A stretch of DNA of 64,000 nucleotides from positions 1,364,001-1,428,000 of the forward strand of contig JBBCIN010000003.1 in the NCBI GenBank assembly GCA_037200885.1. Reading direction: 5' to 3'. The stretch is from PMG-095 sp037200885 (GTDB taxonomy: Bacteria > Myxococcota_A > Polyangia > Polyangiales > Polyangiaceae). The notes below the pieces were generated by a model. The model was given only the letters and a program-made list of their open reading frames with translations, made no database searches and was not told the origin of the DNA. Shown one piece after another: positions 8,501-18,058 of this stretch. How positions within the stretch are numbered: the first letter of the stretch is position 1; the number at the start of each line of letters is the position of its first letter. A program made the translations under genes and the position numbers.

Positions 8501-11500
8501 CTTCAGTGAATCCTGAGTGGCGTTTGGGCTCCCCGCAGCCGGCAAATCGGCCGAGCCGGCCTCGGACAACTTCGAGAGCGCCTCGGCGTTGCCACCGGGC
8601 ACGACTTGATGAGCAACACCGGTCGCCGCTTGCGAGACGCCTTTGGCTTTGGGCTTGTCGGCAACGGCCGCGTCGTTCATTGCCGACGCGGCGGTCCCAG
8701 TGTTGGCGCCGCTACCGGAAAATGCCTGCGCGGATTCCGCGGATTTCTTGGCAAGAGCTCGGGCCGAGGTGTTGTCCTTGGCCGCCGCTTGCATCGCCAT
8801 CAGCGATGCCTTCTTGGTCGCGTCGGTGGTCGTTTTAGCAACTTTCCCGGCTGCGTCGGCGATTTCATCGGCCGACGAATTGCTGGCCGCCATCGCGGCC
8901 GCGGTGAGCTGACCGAGTTGGCCGACCGCGCTGGAAGCAATTGCGCCGAGCGAAGTCTGCGCGGTCATCTGCGCCAAATTGTTGCTGGCCATGCGACCCG
9001 CCGCCTGTTGGGCGCCCAAGTCGGCGATCGCAGGGTCCGAGCAGGTCGTCCCATCATCCGACTTGGTCTGCGCAGCGGCGTGAGCCAAGCTCGCCGCCGC
9101 AGTGAGCGCGGAGCCGAGCGCGCCCTCCACCTTCTGGGTCTGAGCCTGCCCTAACCCAAGCGAGCCGGAGCCCTCCATCGCCTTCGCAGCGCTGTTTGCC
9201 AAGTGCGAGGCGGCCTTGCTCGCCTCGGCTGCGGCGGCACCCATTTTTGCGATACTTTCGGCGCTCTTCGCGGTGGACGCCTTCTTGGTCGCGGCGTCCA
9301 GTGCGGCGCCCGCGACTTGCGCGGCTACCATCGCCGAGGCGACCTGTTTCATGCCATCTGCACTGGCACCACCACATGTCGCCAACGTCGTCGAAGCACC
9401 CGCGGAAGCGGTCTTGGCGACGGCCTCGGCGTTGCCACCCGGGTTGAGGGCGCCAGCTACGGCGGCGGCAATGTCGGCCATGATCTGAGATTTCGGCCGA
9501 TCGCTGGTGGCCTGAGCGCTCATCGCGCTTGCGGCGGCTGCCGCGTCGACACCGCTGGCGAACTTCTGCGCTGCCTCGGCACTCTTTCGAGCCAGTCCAA
9601 CCGAGGTCTCTTTGTCCTGCGCGGCTTGCTTGAGGTTTGCCAGTACGGCTGCCTTCACGTTGTCGACGATCCCGGAAGACTCTGCATCCGTGGCGGCCGC
9701 AACGCGATCACCCGCAGTGTTGGCGGCGGCAGCCGCGACCGCGACCATCGCCATCAGTTGGCGAGTGGTGTTGGAGGGTGCGCCCACGCTCGCCGATTTG
9801 CTGACCGCTTGTGCGATGCTGTTGACCGCGGCTCGCGATGTTGCCAATGCCGCGCCCAAATCACTGGCGATACCGCCGGTGTCGCAGGTCGAGATATCGT
9901 CGGTCTTCGACGCCGACGCAGCGTGCTCCAAGCCAGCGGCGGCGGTGTGAGCCGCCGTCGCGCTGGCCTCCATTTGTTGTTCGGCGGCCGGGCTCGAGCC
10001 CATGGCTCCGGCCGCTTCCATCGTCTTGGCGGCCGAGTTCGCCAGCCGCGCTGCGGCCCGGTGCGCCTCCGCCTTGGCCGCAGAAACCCGCGCGTTGCTC
10101 TGCGCGCTGTGGGTTTCTTCGGCCGCCTGAACGGCGCTGCTCAACGCCGCGCCCGCGATGTGCGCGGCCGCCATCGAGGACGCCAATTTGCCGAGCGATT
10201 CTTGACTGGAGCCCGCGCAGTTTGCGGGCGCGTCGGATATCACCCCGCCCACAGCCTTGGCGATTGCCTCGGCAATGCCGCCCGGGGTGACCGACGCGGC
10301 CGTGCTGGCCGCCTTGTCCGCCAAGGCCTGTGACTTTGCGCGATCTGCGTTGGCCGAAATGCCGAGATCCGACGCAGACCCCGACGGGCTCTGGCTGCCG
10401 CCCGAGAACTGGCGCGCCGCGTCCGCCGCTCTGCGGGTCAGATCGAGCGCCGTCGCGCGGTCTTGCGCCATCTGTTGCAACTCGTTCAAGGCCTGCGCCT
10501 TGCTGGCGTCGCTGGTCTTCTGGGCCATTGCGCCCGCCGCGCGACCCACGTTGCCCTGAGTCGTGACCGCGGCGACGGCTACCGCCGCCGTCATTTGCGC
10601 CAAGTGGCCAGCGCTCGCCGAAGCGCCGACCCCGCCGAGCTGCGACGATGACGCTTGCCCGAGGCTCGTTGCAGCGGCGCGAACCGCCGCCATCATGGCA
10701 CCCAGTGCCGGAACCGGCATGTCGCCGCAAGTGCCCGCATCGGTAGCACGAGCGCTCGCTGCTTCCGCGAGGCTTCCCGCCGCGGCCGCGGCCTGAGCCA
10801 CCACGCCCTCGATCTTCGACTTCGACGTGCTGCTTGCTCCGACCTCGGAGATCGATTCCGCCGCCCTGCCGACCGCGTTTCCGAGCTTGGCGGCTGCTTG
10901 GTTGGCTTCGGCTCTTGCTGCCGTGAGCTTGGCCCCGTTCTCGGCGGTCTTCGCCCTCTGGGCCTTCTCGCTGGCGGCGCCCAAGTTCGCGGCTGCACTG
11001 CTGGCGGCGGCCATGGCCGATGACAACTTCTTCAGCGTATCGGAGCTCGCCGTGTCGCAAACGGTGGGCGCTTGGTCGGCGGCGGCCGATGCGGCCTTGG
11101 CAATCGACTCTGCGATACCACCCACGTTCACGCTGCCGGCGGCATTCGCGGCGGCGTCGGCGATGGTTTTGTTCTTGCTCTGATCGCTGGTCGCAACAGC
11201 GTTCATTGCGCCGGCGGCGCCGCTGGTGTCGCCGGTAGAGTTGGCGAACTTCTGCGCGGTCTCCGCGGATTTTTTGGCGAGCGCTTGGGCCGAGACATTG
11301 TCGACCATGGCTTGCATCAAGCCACCGAGTGCGGTCGCTTTCGTGGAGTCAGTCGTCTTTTGGGCCATGTTGTCGGCGACCGCGGCCACCATCTCGCCAG
11401 CCAGGTTCGAGCCCGCGGAGGCCATCGCCCCCATCTGGAGCAGCTTGCCAGCGTCTGCGGACGGTCCGGCGCCCCCAACGGCCATCGCGGAAGCTTGGAT

Positions 11501-14500
11501 CAGGTGGTTTGCCGCGGTGCGGGTCGCGGCAACCATCGCGCCGAGGTCGAGCGCCGGCGCGGTGTCGGCGCAGGTCGCGGTGGTGTCCGTGGGACTCTGA
11601 GCGGCCGCGTTGGCCAGGCTCGCTGCAGCGGCGTGAGCGGCGGCGGCAACACCATCGACCTGAGCCTTGTGCGCCGCGTCGAGTCCGAGCTCACTTGCTC
11701 CCTCCATGGTCTTGTCGGCGGTGTTGGCCAGGTGCGCGGCGGCCTTGTGAGCTTCCGCCTTGGCCGACGCCAACTTGGCCACGCTGTCGGCCGTCTTCTC
11801 GCTCTCGGCCTTGCCGGCAGCCGCCGCCAAACTCGCGGACGCCGTGTGTGCCGCAGTCATCGCAGATGCCAGCTTGGAGAGCCCCTCTTGATTGGCTCCG
11901 CCGCAGGTTGCGGCGGCATCACCCATCGCCGCCGATGCGGCCTTGGCCAGTCCTTCCGCGCTCGGAGAGAGTTTGCCCGCGGCCGCGGCGGCTGAATCCG
12001 CGAACCCCTGAGTCTTGATGCGGTTGCTGCCTGCCGCACTATCGACCGCGGCCGCGACGCCGGTGGTATCGCCTTGCGCGTCCGAGAACGCGCGCGCGAG
12101 ATCCGCTGACTTCTGCGCCAGAGTCAGCGAGCTCGACTTGTCTTGGGCGGCCTGTTTGATCGCCCCGAGCGCCGCCGACTTGTCCGCATCCGGAGTGCTC
12201 GTCGCCATTTTGTCGGCCGCTTTTTCCAGTTGTTCGGCGCTGGTATTCGTGGCTGCGGCCGCGATGGCTGCGAGCTGCGCCAGTTGGCCACCGAGGCTCG
12301 ACGCGCTGCTTGCTCCGACCGACTTGGACACCGCCTGCGCCATGCCGTTGGCCGCGGCTTTCTGGGCGGAAACCATCGCCCCTACCTCACCGACGCGCGC
12401 TTCCATGTCGCTCATCGCCGAGGCAGACATGGCTTTGGCGGCCGCATTCGCCATGGCCAGTGCTGACGTTTGCGCGGCCGCGGCAGCGCTCTCCATCTTT
12501 TGCGTGAGGTCCGAACCGACGTCTGATTCGCGCGCCCCCGCCATGGTTTTCGCGGCCGCGTTGGCCAGATGTGCCGCCGCCTTGTTGGCCTCGGCGCCTG
12601 CGTCGGCCAGTTTGGTCTGGCTGCTCGCGGTCTTGGCTTCCGCGGCTTTTCTAGTGGCCGCGCTGAGACTTGCTCCGGCCGTGTGTGCCGCCGCCATCGA
12701 GGAGGCCAGCTCCTTCAATGCTTGTTGCGCCGTACCGCCGCACGTGTCGGGCGCGTCGCTGGCATCCGCCGCAGCCGCCTTGGCCATGGATTCTGCCGTA
12801 CCGCCGGGATCGATTGAAGTCGCCGCGGCGCGAGCCGCTTCCGCGACCGCCTTGGCTTTCGTCTTGTCGGCCTGGGCGGCGCTCAGCATTGCGCCCACTG
12901 CCGCGACCGCATCGGCCAACGGAGTCGACAACTGTTGCGAAGCCTCTGCCGACTTCTTGCCAACGAGCAGCGCGCTATCGTTGTCTTCGGCGGCCTGTTT
13001 GAGCCCTTCCAGCTTCGATGCCTGATTCGCGTCGGGGTTGCCGACCGCAGCGCGGTGCGCGACTTTCGCTACTTGTTCGGCTTGAGTGTTGGCGGCCGCA
13101 GCGACCGTCGCGATCATCGAGGCGAGCTCACCCAGCTCACTCGTGGAGGACGCGCCCTGGCTGGCGCGAGCGCCGGCGTCAGCCATGCGCCCCACCGCAG
13201 CGCGCGACGCGGCCATCATCGCGCCCATTTCACCGATTGCGGGACCGGCGGAATCGCTGTCGGGCGACATGGATTTGGCCGCAGCGTGTGCCAGGCCGGC
13301 TGCCATCACTTGCACGGCGGCAATGGCCGATTCGACTGGCTTCTTGGCGGACGATGCCGTCGCGATGTCCGCGGAAGACTCCATCGCTTTGGCCGCCGAG
13401 TTGGCCACTCGACCCGCCGCTTTGTTTGCCTCTTCGGCCACCGCGCCGAGCCGGCTATTGTTGTCCGCAGAGGGGTTCTTTTGCGCCTGGTTCGCGGCGG
13501 CACCCAAGGCCGCACCGGCGATGTGCGCGGCTGCCACCGAGGACCCCAGCTTCTTTAGGGTGTCCTGCTCGGTATTGGTGCACGAGGGGCCCGAATCGCT
13601 GGCGCTCGCCTTCGCGACCTTGGCGATACTCTCGGCGTTGCTGCCAGCGGCAATCGCCGAAGCCACCTTGGCCGCAGCATCCGCAAAGATGCCCGCCTTG
13701 GTCTTGTGACCCGCAACGGCGGCCGCGACCGAGGCCAGGGCGCCGCTCGCGCCTCCGCCGTCGAGGGCCGGACCTGCGGCGTCGAGTACGCCAGCGACGA
13801 TACCGGCAGACGCGCTATTGTCGGCTGCAGCAGCCACCATCTCGGCGAGTGCGCCGCCCAACGCGGGCGGCGCGCCTACCGCCGCCGACGTCGCGGTCTG
13901 GGTGAGACCATCCAACGCGCCCTTGGCGGCAGACATTGCGGCCGACGCTTTGCTCAAATTGTCTTTGAGCCCGGCCTTGTTGCCGCAAATGTCGCCGGCG
14001 GCGGCAACCTTTCCAGCGGCCTCCGCGGCACTGGCGGCGGCCGAATTGGCACCTGCAACTGCAGCGCCAATCTCAGCGATCATATCGCCCGGCCCAGGCG
14101 TATCGGCTGCTTTGGCGGAAGCTTGCACGAGACCCGCTGCGGCGCCGTGCGCTGCGGCGGCCGCGGATTCGATCTTCTTCGCCGAAGTCTGCTCGAGCTC
14201 ACGGGCGTCAGTTTGATCGACCGTCTTGGCGGCGACGTTGCCGAGCTTGATCGCGGCCATGACCGCGTTGCCCACGGCGCCGTCGACACCGCTATTAGTA
14301 TTGATGGCACCCACCAATGCGCCGAGTGAAGTGTTGGCCGAACCCACCGCGAACACGAGTTCGGAGAGCGGTGTTTCCATGCCCACTTGGCTCACGGAAA
14401 CGGCTTGATACGTCGATGCGACGCTTGCTTCGCCGGCGGATCGCCCACTAGAACAAGCCGAAACCGCGAAGGTCAACAGCAACGGCGTTGCTGCCCAAAA

Positions 14501-14614
14501 GACCAACCGTGATCGAATCCGAGACTTCGCGTGACGCCCGCTGGCGCTCGTGGCGGAGACAGATACGAAAGAGCCGACACCCCGTGCTACCCGACCCGAA
14601 ACAATGGCACTCAT
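5573..14614 (-). CDS. Giant alanine-rich tandem-repeat lipoprotein (3013 aa)
   Basis: Single uninterrupted frame of 3013 residues. The ATG at 14614 is preceded by a good ribosome site (GAGGG, then an A-rich spacer). The N-terminus is long and basic, then hydrophobic, with a lipobox ending at C54 (AVSAC), so lipid anchoring at the cell surface or periplasmic face is likely. Residues of roughly 325 to 2850 are nine imperfect copies of a 280-residue unit, preceded by a partial, diverged copy. Each unit contains about eight modules of about 35 residues of the pattern A..AAA...A..LA.AA.K followed by a short turn, predicted as helical hairpins. One unit counted by hand is about 30% Ala. Two Cys positions recur between units. 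The last 155 residues (5576-6040) change character to a beta-rich domain (ending NPGTQGWLLNDLRF) resembling carbohydrate-binding-type sandwiches seen in other myxobacterial secreted proteins. I do not recognise the repeat family. Filament, adhesin or surface-layer roles are inference. Confidence 0.85.
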   Translation of the reverse strand: MSAIVSGRVARGVGSFVSVSATSASGRHAKSRIRSRLVFWAATPLLLTFAVSACSSGRSAGEASVASTYQAVSVSQVGMETPLSELVFAVGSANTSLGALVGAINTNSGVDGAVGNAVMAAIKLGNVAAKTVDQTDARELEQTSAKKIESAAAAAHGAAAGLVQASAKAADTPGPGDMIAEIGAAVAGANSAAASAAEAAGKVAAAGDICGNKAGLKDNLSKASAAMSAAKGALDGLTQTATSAAVGAPPALGGALAEMVAAAADNSASAGIVAGVLDAAGPALDGGGASGALASVAAAVAGHKTKAGIFADAAAKVASAIAAGSNAESIAKVAKASASDSGPSCTNTEQDTLKKLGSSVAAAHIAGAALGAAANQAQKNPSADNNSRLGAVAEEANKAAGRVANSAAKAMESSADIATASSAKKPVESAIAAVQVMAAGLAHAAAKSMSPDSDSAGPAIGEMGAMMAASRAAVGRMADAGARASQGASSTSELGELASMIATVAAAANTQAEQVAKVAHRAAVGNPDANQASKLEGLKQAAEDNDSALLVGKKSAEASQQLSTPLADAVAAVGAMLSAAQADKTKAKAVAEAARAAATSIDPGGTAESMAKAAAADASDAPDTCGGTAQQALKELASSMAAAHTAGASLSAATRKAAEAKTASSQTKLADAGAEANKAAAHLANAAAKTMAGARESDVGSDLTQKMESAAAAAQTSALAMANAAAKAMSASAMSDMEARVGEVGAMVSAQKAAANGMAQAVSKSVGASSASSLGGQLAQLAAIAAAATNTSAEQLEKAADKMATSTPDADKSAALGAIKQAAQDKSSSLTLAQKSADLARAFSDAQGDTTGVAAAVDSAAGSNRIKTQGFADSAAAAAGKLSPSAEGLAKAASAAMGDAAATCGGANQEGLSKLASAMTAAHTASASLAAAAGKAESEKTADSVAKLASAKAEAHKAAAHLANTADKTMEGASELGLDAAHKAQVDGVAAAAHAAAASLANAAAQSPTDTTATCADTAPALDLGAMVAATRTAANHLIQASAMAVGGAGPSADAGKLLQMGAMASAGSNLAGEMVAAVADNMAQKTTDSTKATALGGLMQAMVDNVSAQALAKKSAETAQKFANSTGDTSGAAGAMNAVATSDQSKNKTIADAAANAAGSVNVGGIAESIAKAASAAADQAPTVCDTASSDTLKKLSSAMAAASSAAANLGAASEKAQRAKTAENGAKLTAARAEANQAAAKLGNAVGRAAESISEVGASSTSKSKIEGVVAQAAAAAGSLAEAASARATDAGTCGDMPVPALGAMMAAVRAAATSLGQASSSQLGGVGASASAGHLAQMTAAVAVAAVTTQGNVGRAAGAMAQKTSDASKAQALNELQQMAQDRATALDLTRRAADAARQFSGGSQSPSGSASDLGISANADRAKSQALADKAASTAASVTPGGIAEAIAKAVGGVISDAPANCAGSSQESLGKLASSMAAAHIAGAALSSAVQAAEETHSAQSNARVSAAKAEAHRAAARLANSAAKTMEAAGAMGSSPAAEQQMEASATAAHTAAAGLEHAASASKTDDISTCDTGGIASDLGAALATSRAAVNSIAQAVSKSASVGAPSNTTRQLMAMVAVAAAAANTAGDRVAAATDAESSGIVDNVKAAVLANLKQAAQDKETSVGLARKSAEAAQKFASGVDAAAAASAMSAQATSDRPKSQIMADIAAAVAGALNPGGNAEAVAKTASAGASTTLATCGGASADGMKQVASAMVAAQVAGAALDAATKKASTAKSAESIAKMGAAAAEASKAASHLANSAAKAMEGSGSLGLGQAQTQKVEGALGSALTAAASLAHAAAQTKSDDGTTCSDPAIADLGAQQAAGRMASNNLAQMTAQTSLGAIASSAVGQLGQLTAAAMAASNSSADEIADAAGKVAKTTTDATKKASLMAMQAAAKDNTSARALAKKSAESAQAFSGSGANTGTAASAMNDAAVADKPKAKGVSQAATGVAHQVVPGGNAEALSKLSEAGSADLPAAGSPNATQDSLKKLASAVAAGNTSLAALAKASDQATKTKTAEATAKKEAAVKDSNQAAGQLANAANRALDELSSVGLSVGIFAQVEASVAAAHTMAAGIAHAASEAVSDDSATTCVENSAAPELGAAVAAARAAAGSMAQSTAQTLSSASGSLGAGIFASLNGAALAAVSAASDRVGALAGSAALEAVGASKAAALNGVKQAAQDQATALVMGQKAAEAAQVFANGGGSTTGVISALTSAVGAAKGQGALFADAAAAAAAASESVGNAEAIAKLASAAATGDAVGGIVSSAAQAAGKRLASAMAATQTTAATLASAAAKAESTKSAESIAKLAAAVNEAHAAAAQAANSSAKTMDQSGTLGLTSSQGALFEGAIAAAHAAVAGLSNAGAQHPTGDTAACVDPAKAPELGAMLGAVRAVANAMAQSSTPIAGNAMSQGSSRLAQMAGAGAAAANTTSKKVGAALDGIIQGTSDAVKKASLVSLKQATADKASALAATHKAADAAKSLAGGVGNVATVASDWQVAAAADKPKAKTMADVAAATAGALVTGSNAEALSKIASAVATGDPTTGAIASSIETAVKRLLSSAAAANTVASSLAAGVAGSASRATADNVAKVAAGVKAAGVAAVQLSNTANQVAASADSFGLTASALAQLKASLASAQTAANTQSKAAAQASVALSGQCNSAAALSGLDAAVASANTSASSLAQTAAQTLAGLAASQSRARLTQLMGVGVVGANAATRGLVDAVQAVLASTADPRSVANLNTLQASATSNGSALTLAGKAASTAQTIAAGGATGSSLADLTNAIGSANVFAANLRAAAGAAAAATPTAQIALLGDPSLWSVSNGTVIRSPISVTGFDSLSIASNGFTPLVSAPMSSVDIRAASGTNLSKISFALWIPSTAPNPYWVGGTQLFVSSPSANVFNVYLGQVELTGLPVQTFLRPTFTVPPSVLSVLNGNFSDITVTIAINANPGTQGWLLNDLRFGT
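5576..6040 (-). other. C-terminal beta-rich domain of the giant lipoprotein
   Basis: The final 155 residues, starting at about LLGDPSLWSVSNG, abruptly lose the Ala-rich helical pattern and become rich in V, S, T, N, P and aromatic residues (WIPSTAPNPYWVGG, FSDITVTIAINANPGTQGW). This is the composition of a jelly-roll or carbohydrate-binding-module-like sandwich. Such tails are frequent at the ends of large secreted myxobacterial proteins. Ligand unknown. Confidence 0.6.
6041..14440 (-). repeat. Tandem array of about nine ~840-bp coding repeats
   Basis: Coding repeat inside the giant gene. A landmark motif (G[GS].AE[AS][ILV].K) recurs with its first codon near 13645, 12806, 11965 (degenerate), 11124, 10283, 9441, 8597, 7740 and 6895, that is every 839-857 bases or about 280 codons. 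Other landmarks keep the same spacing: LANSAAKTME-like, LGAM-like and KQAAQD-like segments. Copies are diverged at the DNA level rather than recently duplicated, so recombination between them is probably limited. A partial, more diverged copy lies upstream, toward 14440. Confidence 0.85.
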
Positions 14615-15121
14615 TTTTTGCCCTCGCGATCGAAACCCGCCAAACCCGCGCCACGCTAAACATTTTCAGAAGGCCTCGGCAAGCACTAAGTCGAAAACGG
14701 CGAGTGCTCTCGAGCCTGAGCGGGTTGGGGAGATCATCAATGCTCGACTGATTGCGCAGTGTGCGAGCCCCACGTGACGATCGAGAGACCGTGTTTGACG
14801 GCGCCAAGCTCGTCGAGCTCGGACCCGATTTCAAGGTGACGCGCTGCTCGCTCGCCTCTCGCTGCAACCGCGCTGGTCGTCGACCCTTCAGCTTTCGCTC
14901 GAACACGGAGCTCGCACGCGAGGCTCGGAGGCTCGACGCGAGGCTCGGAGGTGAGGGTCGTGGAAACGGTGCACTTTGGCCACGGAGCCGACAACTCGGG
15001 ACCTATCGCCGCGTGACGATTGCGGATGTGACGAGCTGCCCCGCAGAAACCCCGCAAATACGCGGGATCGCAGCGGGTCCGGCCTGGCATCGAGCTTGCT
15101 ATTGAAGTCGTCAAGAGTTCG
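14615..15121. other. Divergent intergenic region (507 bases)
   Basis: Lies between the starts of the giant lipoprotein gene (reverse) and an exported TPR protein (forward), so it should carry two promoters. Open frames in it have no recognisable product. Near 14916-14951 there is a 16-base direct repeat (acgcgaggctcggagg) with a 20-base period. I cannot assign clear -35/-10 boxes. Confidence 0.5.
14916..14951 (+). repeat. Two-copy 16-base direct repeat
   Basis: acgcgaggctcggagg at 14916-14931 and again, identical, at 14936-14951, a spacing of 20 bases, about two helical turns. It sits between the divergent giant-lipoprotein and TPR genes, so a regulator-binding role is possible, but it could be a simple slippage product. 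Confidence 0.4.
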
Positions 15122-16081
15122 ATGAGCGCTTGCATCAAATATATCGCAGTTGGTTCGCTCGGCTGCGCGCTGCTCCTGATCGGCAATCGGGCCGCGGCAC
15201 AAAATCCGGTCCAAAGCCGGAGCGCACAGGCGGCCGAGCTCTTTCACGAAGCGCTGGCTTTATTGGACGCCGGCCAAGTCGCGGCTGCGTGCAGCAAATT
15301 CGAAGCCTCGGAAACGCTGGAAAACGGCGTCGACACCTTGCTCCGTTTGGCTGATTGCTACGAGCGCGCCAAGCGCACGGCAAGCGCCTGGCACACATTC
15401 TTGGAGGCGGAAGCGGTGGCTCACGATCGGAAGGATCGCGAGCACGCGCAATCCGCAGCCCAGCGTGTCGCCGCGCTCGAGCCCAAGCTGACCCGCTTCG
15501 TGTTCGTCGTGCCGATGACGAGCCGCGTGCCCGGACTCACGGTGCGCCTCGGCGCGAACACCGTTCCGCCGAGCTCGTGGGGCAGCCTCATCGCGGTCGA
15601 CCCGGGCATGCAACGAGTGAGTGCATCAGCCAAGGGCTATGATTCTTGGAGCGTCGACATCGACGCCTCTCGCAGCGAAGGGCAAGAGTTCCGAGTCAAT
15701 CTGCCCACGCTCGCGCCAGCTTCGGGCGCAGATTCACTCGCTGCACGTGGCAACGCCTACCGCACGGCAGGCGTCGTGACGGGCAGCGTCGGCTTGGCTG
15801 GAATTGGCGCGGGCGCGGTATTCAGCGCCTTGTCGCGCAGCGCGGATGCGTCGACGACTTGCGTCAAAGGCGTGGTCCAATGCGCGCCCAGCAAATCGAA
15901 CCAGCTTTTATACACTGACGCCGCCACCGTCAGCTTCGCGCTGGGCGGCGCGCTGCTCGCGACCGGCGTGACTCTGTTCGTCCTCGCGCCGAGCCCGGAC
16001 AACAAAGAAAAGAACTCACTGCGCGTTGCAGCGAGGTACGCCGGCGGCGGCGGTCGCTTGCAGCTGGAAGGCGTCTGGTAA
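15122..16081 (+). CDS. Exported TPR/PEGA-like protein with C-terminal membrane segments
   Basis: 319 residues. A signal peptide (cleavage near AAAQ, residue 27) is followed by a TPR-like helical region (AAELFHEALALLDAGQVAAA, then LLRLADCYERAKRTASAW), residues 35-125. Next is a short beta domain of PEGA type (PGLTVRLGANTVP, VDPGMQRVSASAKGY). Two hydrophobic helices near residues 216-240 and 265-290 suggest an inner-membrane anchor. This architecture is very common and multicopy in Polyangiales; function is unknown. A clear paralogue lies at 31749. Ends 3 bases before the convergent hisG. Confidence 0.75.
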   Translation: MSACIKYIAVGSLGCALLLIGNRAAAQNPVQSRSAQAAELFHEALALLDAGQVAAACSKFEASETLENGVDTLLRLADCYERAKRTASAWHTFLEAEAVAHDRKDREHAQSAAQRVAALEPKLTRFVFVVPMTSRVPGLTVRLGANTVPPSSWGSLIAVDPGMQRVSASAKGYDSWSVDIDASRSEGQEFRVNLPTLAPASGADSLAARGNAYRTAGVVTGSVGLAGIGAGAVFSALSRSADASTTCVKGVVQCAPSKSNQLLYTDAATVSFALGGALLATGVTLFVLAPSPDNKEKNSLRVAARYAGGGGRLQLEGVW

Positions 16082-16084
16082 TTC

Positions 16085-16701
16085 TCAGCCGATCGCGGCG
16101 CGAAGCTTGTCGATCAGTGGCGCGATTTCCGCGTGACGAAGCTTGAACAGCGAGCGGTTGGCGATCAAAACGCTCGAGATCTGACAGATGGTCTCGGCCT
16201 CGACCAAGTTGTTTTCGCGTAGCGTCGCGCCTGATTCGACCAGATCGACGATGGCATCGGCCAGCCCGACCAGCGGCGCGAGTTCGACCGAACCATGCAC
16301 GTAGATCACCTCGGCCTGCACACCCTTCGAGGCAAAGTGCTCCGTCGCGATACGCGTGAACTTGGTCGCGATGCGCGGCAGGTCGGGAATTACCGCGCCC
16401 GCCACCGTGGCCACGACCATCCGGCATTGTCCGACCTTCAAGTCGAGCGGCTGGTACAAATCATAGCGACGCTCGAGCAGCGTATCGCGCCCGGAAACGC
16501 CGAGGTCAGCAGTGCCATATTCGACGTAAGTCGGCACATCATCGGGTTTCAATAACAAGAACCGATATTTACCGTCCGCACTTTCGCGGATCAGACGGCG
16601 ATCGTCGGCCAGCAGCGCGGCCGTGTCCAGGCCGGCGCGCTCGAACAGCGGCGCCAGGGTCTTGATGATGCGCCCCTTGGGCACGGCGATGGTCAGCGGT
16701 T

Positions 16702-16705
<4 letters not shown>
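16085..16705 (-). CDS. hisG: ATP phosphoribosyltransferase, short form
   Basis: 206 residues: the short HisG type, lacking the C-terminal regulatory domain. Typical start MKPLTIAVPKGRIIK and the PRPP-binding region in the C-terminal half (ADAIVDLVESGATLRENNL). It catalyses the first step of histidine synthesis, condensing ATP and PRPP. By family rule short HisG works as a hetero-octamer with HisZ, which is not in this window. Its ATG overlaps the murA stop by 4 bases (16702-16705), so the two are translationally coupled. No other his gene is nearby. Confidence 0.95.
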
Positions 16706-17973
<1,268 letters not shown>

Positions 17974-18058
17974 CGGACCCGGGGCGTAGGCCGGTTTGCC
18001 GTCTCGTGCAAGAAATGAGGCGCGCGCTCGGTCAAAAACGGTACTAGCCTCGCTTCCC

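Noticed and set aside
9861..11060. 399-codon Arg/Gly-rich frame inside the giant repeat gene
   Set aside because: Out-of-frame reading of the Ala-rich repeats; composition (R, G, H) is the expected shifted product of GCN-rich codons.
12015..13025. 336-codon Ala-rich frame antisense to the giant gene
   Set aside because: Complement of GC-rich Ala codons also reads as Ala/Ser; no start signal, no features.
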